NCBI GenBank assembly: GCA_039881145.1
Contig: JAYKKI010000095.1
Coordinates: 4,115,501-4,179,500, forward strand
Length of the DNA: 64,000 nucleotides
Direction: 5' to 3'
Source: Druceiella hillmani
Taxonomy: Eukaryota; Arthropoda; Insecta; Lepidoptera; Hepialidae
Shown piece after piece: positions 59,220 to 64,000 of this stretch (position 1 is its first letter; every line of letters starts with the position of its first letter). The notes below the pieces were generated by a model that was given only the letters and a program-made list of their open reading frames with translations, was not told the DNA's origin and did no database searches. The translations under genes were made by a program, and so were the position numbers.

Positions 59220-59830
59220 TAATTGACACGAGGTGGAGTGAGTCGAAAACTATTGTAAAACGTGAGGAGTCGCGCGGTCATGGTGCGATGTGGTTCTGCA
59301 GTGAATCAGTCGATTGATCAGTGCAAACCTTTGTAAAACAAAAATTGAACCTAACTTAATACTAATTATTATGGACTTGTAATTATCGCAAACAATTACT
59401 TATACATTTAATATTATAACACATAATGCTTATTTTGTATCACTATAAGGCGTGTGTCTTTGTCCATGAATGTTATTAGAGGTTTCATCTGTTCGGTGTA
59501 CTAGTAATTAAAGTTAAATAATTATTACGAAAAAAACTAACTAAAATTTAATAAAAATTAAATCGCAGTTGGAATGATTTCATGCAATCCACGTATACCC
59601 ATTAACTTGCTAGAGTTCTAAATTTAAAAAAAATAGAAATGAAGTTTTTTCTATTATTGGAGTCTATTGTGACGAATCTAAATTGTACTAATTTTAAATT
59701 GATTAAAAGTAAAATGACCGAAGTAACAGTGGACAGCGCACCGCGCGCCGTCGACCCGTTACGTGAGCATTGACTGCAAGCATTTGATGATCTGTTGAGC
59801 AGGACGATGTATGTTTATTTGATGAATATA
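59220..59830. other. Mixed region with GC-rich islets before the distal poly(A) signal
   Basis: TCGCGCGGTCATGGTGCGAT near 59269 and ACAGCGCACCGCGCGCCGTC near 59733 contrast with AT-rich intervening DNA. Confidence 0.3.
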
Positions 59831-59836
59831 ATGAGT

Positions 59837-59842
59837 AATAAA
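59837..59842 (+). terminator. Candidate distal polyadenylation signal
   Basis: AATAAA followed at 15-45 bases by TTTGATGACTTGTCTTTC and TTTTTGT, a suitable downstream element. The upstream 120 bases are more GC-rich than the flanks, as in transcript ends. Confidence 0.3.
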
Positions 59843-59870
59843 GCTAAGCTTTTATTTGATGACTTGTCTT

Positions 59871-62330
59871 TCATTTTTGTATATCTCCTTTTTATTTCAC
59901 GTATTAAACCTTATCGCTACGACTTTTGTTTGCAACTATAACTCATTCTCGTAATGCGTTGATTTGCCAATTTTTGTTCGTCGAAGTTTAAATACCACAG
60001 TGATATTTGAATAATCATATTTAAGACAATTATAGTAATCTTTATTTGTTGTGTAAGTAAACACAACGAATCTAAAAGGCTGCATATGGGTCGACTTAGC
60101 CATTATCGATGAAAAGACCGCTCCGAGTCAAAGTTGGAAAGTGCATTTTATAAAATGGCTTTAAATACGACTTTATAAATTTTATAAATTAAATGTTATG
60201 TATACTGGCTTTTGATTAAATGCGAGAATTTATTTCATATTTTTCTCGAAAATATAAGATGAAAATAATCAATAACATTTTTCAATTGGGCCCTTAATGC
60301 CGAGAAATAATCTGTTCTTCAATATAACATTTTCGTTTCCTTTTTAACGATTTCCAAATTAAAATTACTTTTAAATGTTTCATTACAATGTACAGAATCT
60401 CCACGAAAAAAAAAATACTAGAATAATACGAAATGACCAGTATCAGAAAGAAATGTTGATCTTTATACAAAATAATACTCGTAAGCTTTGATAACACTGC
60501 GCGAACTCAAACGTGCATGTGCTGCAACTCGCTTAATACCTTTATGGACGTTGAAATAGTTTATCTCGAGAACGGAATGCAGCAGAAGAAATTATCGATT
60601 ATAATCGTCTTATTTTATACTCAGGAATCCTGGAAAGCCGGTTTGCTGTACATATTTAACAACACCTGTATATTTATATAATATTAAGAAAAAAATGAAA
60701 TATTGTAACCAAAAACGTTGGGATAAAATCATAAGTGTTTCGAATTAATATGTAATTTAATTACTAATATCTTTAATACGATGGTTATCTAGCCTAGCAT
60801 AATTAACACCAATTTATACTTACACTCAACATATACAATTTATACTCACTTTGATTTATAGTAGTCCTCCTGAAACTCTTCACAATGACATCCAAATCAA
60901 CATCCTACCTAAACATGTTTTCATGCTACACTAAATTATAATTTTACATAACGCTAATTCGCAACAATCACGCGAATACGCCCACACTAGTTCGATGATG
61001 CCATAGTCAAAACAAATTCTAGACAACAAACATGTATAGATATGCTCTATCTATTCGGGCTCAACCATTGTTAATGCATTATTAGTTTTGTAGTTATCAG
61101 CGATTGAAATATGACCGTATTTTGTAACACAAGAAAGTTCGACCAGCTATCACTGCATTTAACGAGGCAATAGACGTTTCATGTCAAAATAAGTTTCTGA
61201 GAAGAAATCAACCATTTTTGGATTGTTTGTTTATGTATTTGTTTATTTGAAAGTCATTCAAAAGTTACTGAATGAATTTTGATGAAGCTTTCACTCTTCC
61301 ATTCTTTAGATTCCAAATAAGAGTATAGAGTATATATAACTATGATGCAATTTGTATATTTCTCACAACTGGACATCACGCAAAAAACTAAGAATATTCG
61401 AGTATTTTCTTTAATTTGGTACATTTCTTTGCAAGATTTGATATTTATATGAAACATTATCGGTTTATGCAATAACATAGGATGTAATATTTGAATGTCT
61501 TTCTGTTAGATCGTCGCGAAAATTATATAAACCGAGAAAATTACTACTGAAATAATATGTGTGATTCGGGTTAATATTTAGACTGACTATCATATATTCT
61601 CTAAGAGATTGAAAATTCAGTTATTAACCCTCAAGTAGTAAAAACTAAGTGCGTAGACTTCAGAAGTGATGAATAGGAAATCTCTGAGCTCAAAACTATG
61701 TTCGGAGCTTTCAGTATCTCAGTTCAGGCACGAAGGTTAATGCAATGAATAGAAAAGCTCCGAGCTTGACGCTCAAATTTTTAAAATATTAACATTTTAT
61801 TTCGTTAATAAATCCATTTCTATTTACGCTCGGTCAGATAAATATTTTAATTATTCGGTTAGTGGCGACATTATCAAAAGGGTATTAAAATTATATTCAG
61901 TTGTTGATATTTGCAACAGTAATGTAATCAAAAAGGCATTTATTATGTAAAATTAAGTAAATTTCTTTCTATGCCATACTTGAGTATCGTACGCTGGGCT
62001 CTTATTTTGGCTATAGTAACTTTATTAATATCAGCCCTAAGAAGGATTGCCAAATACCTGTTAAACCATTCCCTTAGGTTTCGGAGTTATGACGTGCTTC
62101 TTCGATCTTACTTATTTCTTTTGATTACGTAACTTTGTATTAGATGAAGGAAATTGTATCTTTCTAGACATCCCATTACCCGAACTATTCAAGTTTTCAT
62201 TTCATATTGCCTTTAAAATCTTTTATCTTTGTAGATTCGCCGAGGAAATACGTGATTTCGAACATTTTCTAAACAGTATATTCGCAATATCTCCCAGTGA
62301 TAAATGCAACGGAAGATTTCGAAGGCATCA
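59871..62330. other. AT-rich intergenic sequence
   Basis: Nothing recognised except a possible retroelement tail near 61195-61320 (TTTGTTTATTTGAAAG...GAATTTTGATGAAGC). Confidence 0.45.
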
Positions 62331-62334
62331 AGTT

Positions 62335-62396
62335 CGCTAAGAAATGTACTCATTGGCGTCAAATGTACTCATTAGCGAGAAATGAACTCATTAGCA
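62335..62396 (+). repeat. About 20-base tandem repeat, 3 units
   Basis: CGCTAAGAAATGTACTCATTG, GCGTCAAATGTACTCATTA and GCGAGAAATGAACTCATTA are consecutive. Confidence 0.85.
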
Positions 62397-62856
62397 TAAA
62401 ATCAATTCTATATCATAATAAAGTGTCAATAATATCATAGATAGTAGCCCTAGGACTAATTTAATTTTTATTATTTACACTGTACTTGCATTTCGTAATT
62501 CCATGCGGACGAAATCACAAGGTAACGTTGGTTGAAAATATTTACACGTAAATGTTTTTTATAGAGGTCACAAACAAACATATTGCATCTCTAAAATACC
62601 CTGGAAAGGAATATAAGAAACTTATAACTTAGCATGAACTTTAAACTGAATCCTGACAGTCTGGACCATTTTTATTTATCAGTTCATAAAACCGCGGAGT
62701 CATTTACTGTGTTATCGTAAGCCATTGTATTTAAATTTTTAAAAAAATAATTTAATCGAAATAGAAATTAATTTAGATTTAAAAAAAAATATTGCAAAAA
62801 TTACCACAACAAAAAACTCATTTAAATTCTTAATGTAGTTTTTATATAATGCTAGA

Positions 62857-63012
62857 AAAATTGATGGAAAGACGGAAGAAGTCTTTTAAATTATAACCGA
62901 TCGACGCTAAAATTGATGGAAAGACGGAAGAAGTCTTTTAAATTATAACCGATCGACGCTAAAATTGATGGAAAGACGGAAGAAGTCTTTTAAATTATAA
63001 CCGATCGACGCT
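62857..63012 (+). repeat. 52-base tandem repeat, exactly 3 identical units
   Basis: The unit starts AAAATTGATGGAAAGACGGA and ends CCGATCGACGCT. The three copies are identical, so the array is young. Confidence 0.95.
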
Positions 63013-63694
63013 AAAATTAGCCTATATTTTATTTATTTCTTTTAGATTTCGACTTAATTATAAAATTGGCGAAACTATTGCTTCTTGAGTGATCTCTTCC
63101 TGTCTAACGAGACTATAGAAGATGCTTTGCAGAAATTAGTGTCGTGGAAGTCTGCAGTAGACTACTACTTAGATTACATATAGCACTTATATTATTTGAT
63201 ATTCATTTCAGAGTGACATTATTTAAAATCTTTTTTGTCTTGAAGAATATAGTTCTTTTTATCTTATCTATTTAACCAAATAAAAAAATTTCGTTCAAAA
63301 CATTAATTTATGTTTAGAAAAACATACTCAATTTTTATATATATATTTTATGAATACGACAGATAATGGTACAGAAATATACCAACATAACCCGATTTGC
63401 ATGTATAGTGTTCTCTATGTAAATAAAAAATGGAGCTTTAGAAGGAAATGGCTAAACGATAGTTTAAAGTACACTTCTATGACAAACTAAAGAATTGTTT
63501 AAATGCCTATTAACAGTAAAGAATATTAGTTGTGCGCTATCGTGATGAAGTCATTGAATACTGTAAATAATAAAACAAAATGTTGGTATTTTAATTATCT
63601 GCTATTTTCTAGTAGAGAGGTGATTTTTACTAAAGTTTGACGTAAAATTCTTCGCTATAATGACAATAATCACATTTAGATATTTCCGTGTAAA

Positions 63695-64000
63695 TGTATT
63701 TCTAAACTTCTAGTTCGTACATATCGTACTGTTTTGATAATTGCAAAAATCTGGATTTCTAAACTGCTAGTTCGTATATATGGTACTGTTTTGATAATTG
63801 CAAAAATGTGGATTTCTAAACTGCTAGTTCGTAGGTACATATCGTACTGTTTTGATAATTGCAAAAATCTGTATTTCTAAACTGCTAGTTCGTACATATC
63901 GTACTGTTTTGATAATTGCAAAAATGTGGATTTCTAAACTGCTAGTTCGTATATATGGTACTGTTTTGATAATTGCAAAAATGTGGATTTCTAAACTGCT
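63695..64000 (+). repeat. 57-61-base tandem array running off the window edge
   Basis: CTAGTTCG recurs at 63710, 63767, 63824, 63885 and 63942 within a unit containing GTACTGTTTTGATAATTGCA. Units alternate between CATATCG and TATATGG variants. A minus-strand open frame through the array is a by-product. Confidence 0.95.

Larger units (their letters stand above)
52301..59870 (+). other. Putative prospero 3' UTR / downstream region
   Basis: The first AATAAA signals are at 52326 and 52330, only about 25-30 bases past the stop, with others at 52399 and 53455. A later one at 59837 (AATAAA followed by a T/GT-rich tract) is also good. Drosophila pros has an alternative very long 3' UTR, bound by temporal RNA-binding proteins, so a UTR of several kilobases is plausible. 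No protein gene is recognisable. Transcript extent cannot be decided from sequence. Confidence 0.4.

Overview
The window comes from a eukaryotic, AT-rich, intron-bearing genome, most likely an insect. The short dispersed repeats resemble abundant lepidopteran repeat tails, so a moth or butterfly is my best guess, but species is not determinable here. One protein-coding gene can be supported: prospero (pros), the homeodomain transcription factor of neural precursors, on the + strand. It has four coding exons: 14629-17350, 18443-18602, 51023-51167 and 52121-52300. Together they encode about 1,068 residues (long form), ending in a complete Homeo-Prospero domain. No other gene is convincing; the remaining short open frames are chance frames or frames antisense to or overlapping pros.

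The most notable feature is intron 1, which has the layout of a twintron. A perfect U12-type AT-AC donor (ATATCCTTT at 17329) lies 22 bases inside the U2-type exon end. At the far side there is a U12 branch site (TCCTTAAC at 18430-18437), a U2 acceptor AG at 18441-18442 and a U12 acceptor AC at 18446-18447. Both pairings keep frame. The U2 route adds nine residues (ISFSIPQVH) just before the homeodomain; the U12 route omits them. This matches the two-spliceosome switch known from Drosophila prospero, but with a much shorter alternative segment. The inner intron also holds four degenerate tandem units of about 150 bases.

Layout. 1-11800 is non-coding, with a possible transposase relic, a foldback MITE, a 51-base minisatellite and a ten-unit array of about 175-base repeats. 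11816-12330 is a GC-rich block that may be a promoter or enhancer. 14341-14628 is a GC-rich leader with a four-codon upstream ORF. 18603-51022 is a 32.4-kb intron splitting the homeodomain. It carries four more foldback MITE copies (one of them truncated), a LINE reverse-transcriptase fragment, other tandem arrays, a 38-base-arm hairpin, and GC-rich islands with TAATTA motifs that are candidate neural enhancers. 52301 to about 59870 may be a long 3' UTR; several GC-rich blocks and a good polyadenylation signal at 59837 sit there. 59870-64000 holds short tandem repeats and nothing else I recognise.

How it fits together: the window is essentially one developmental regulator with a very large regulatory intron, long non-coding flanks, and a conserved minor/major spliceosome choice next to the DNA-binding domain.
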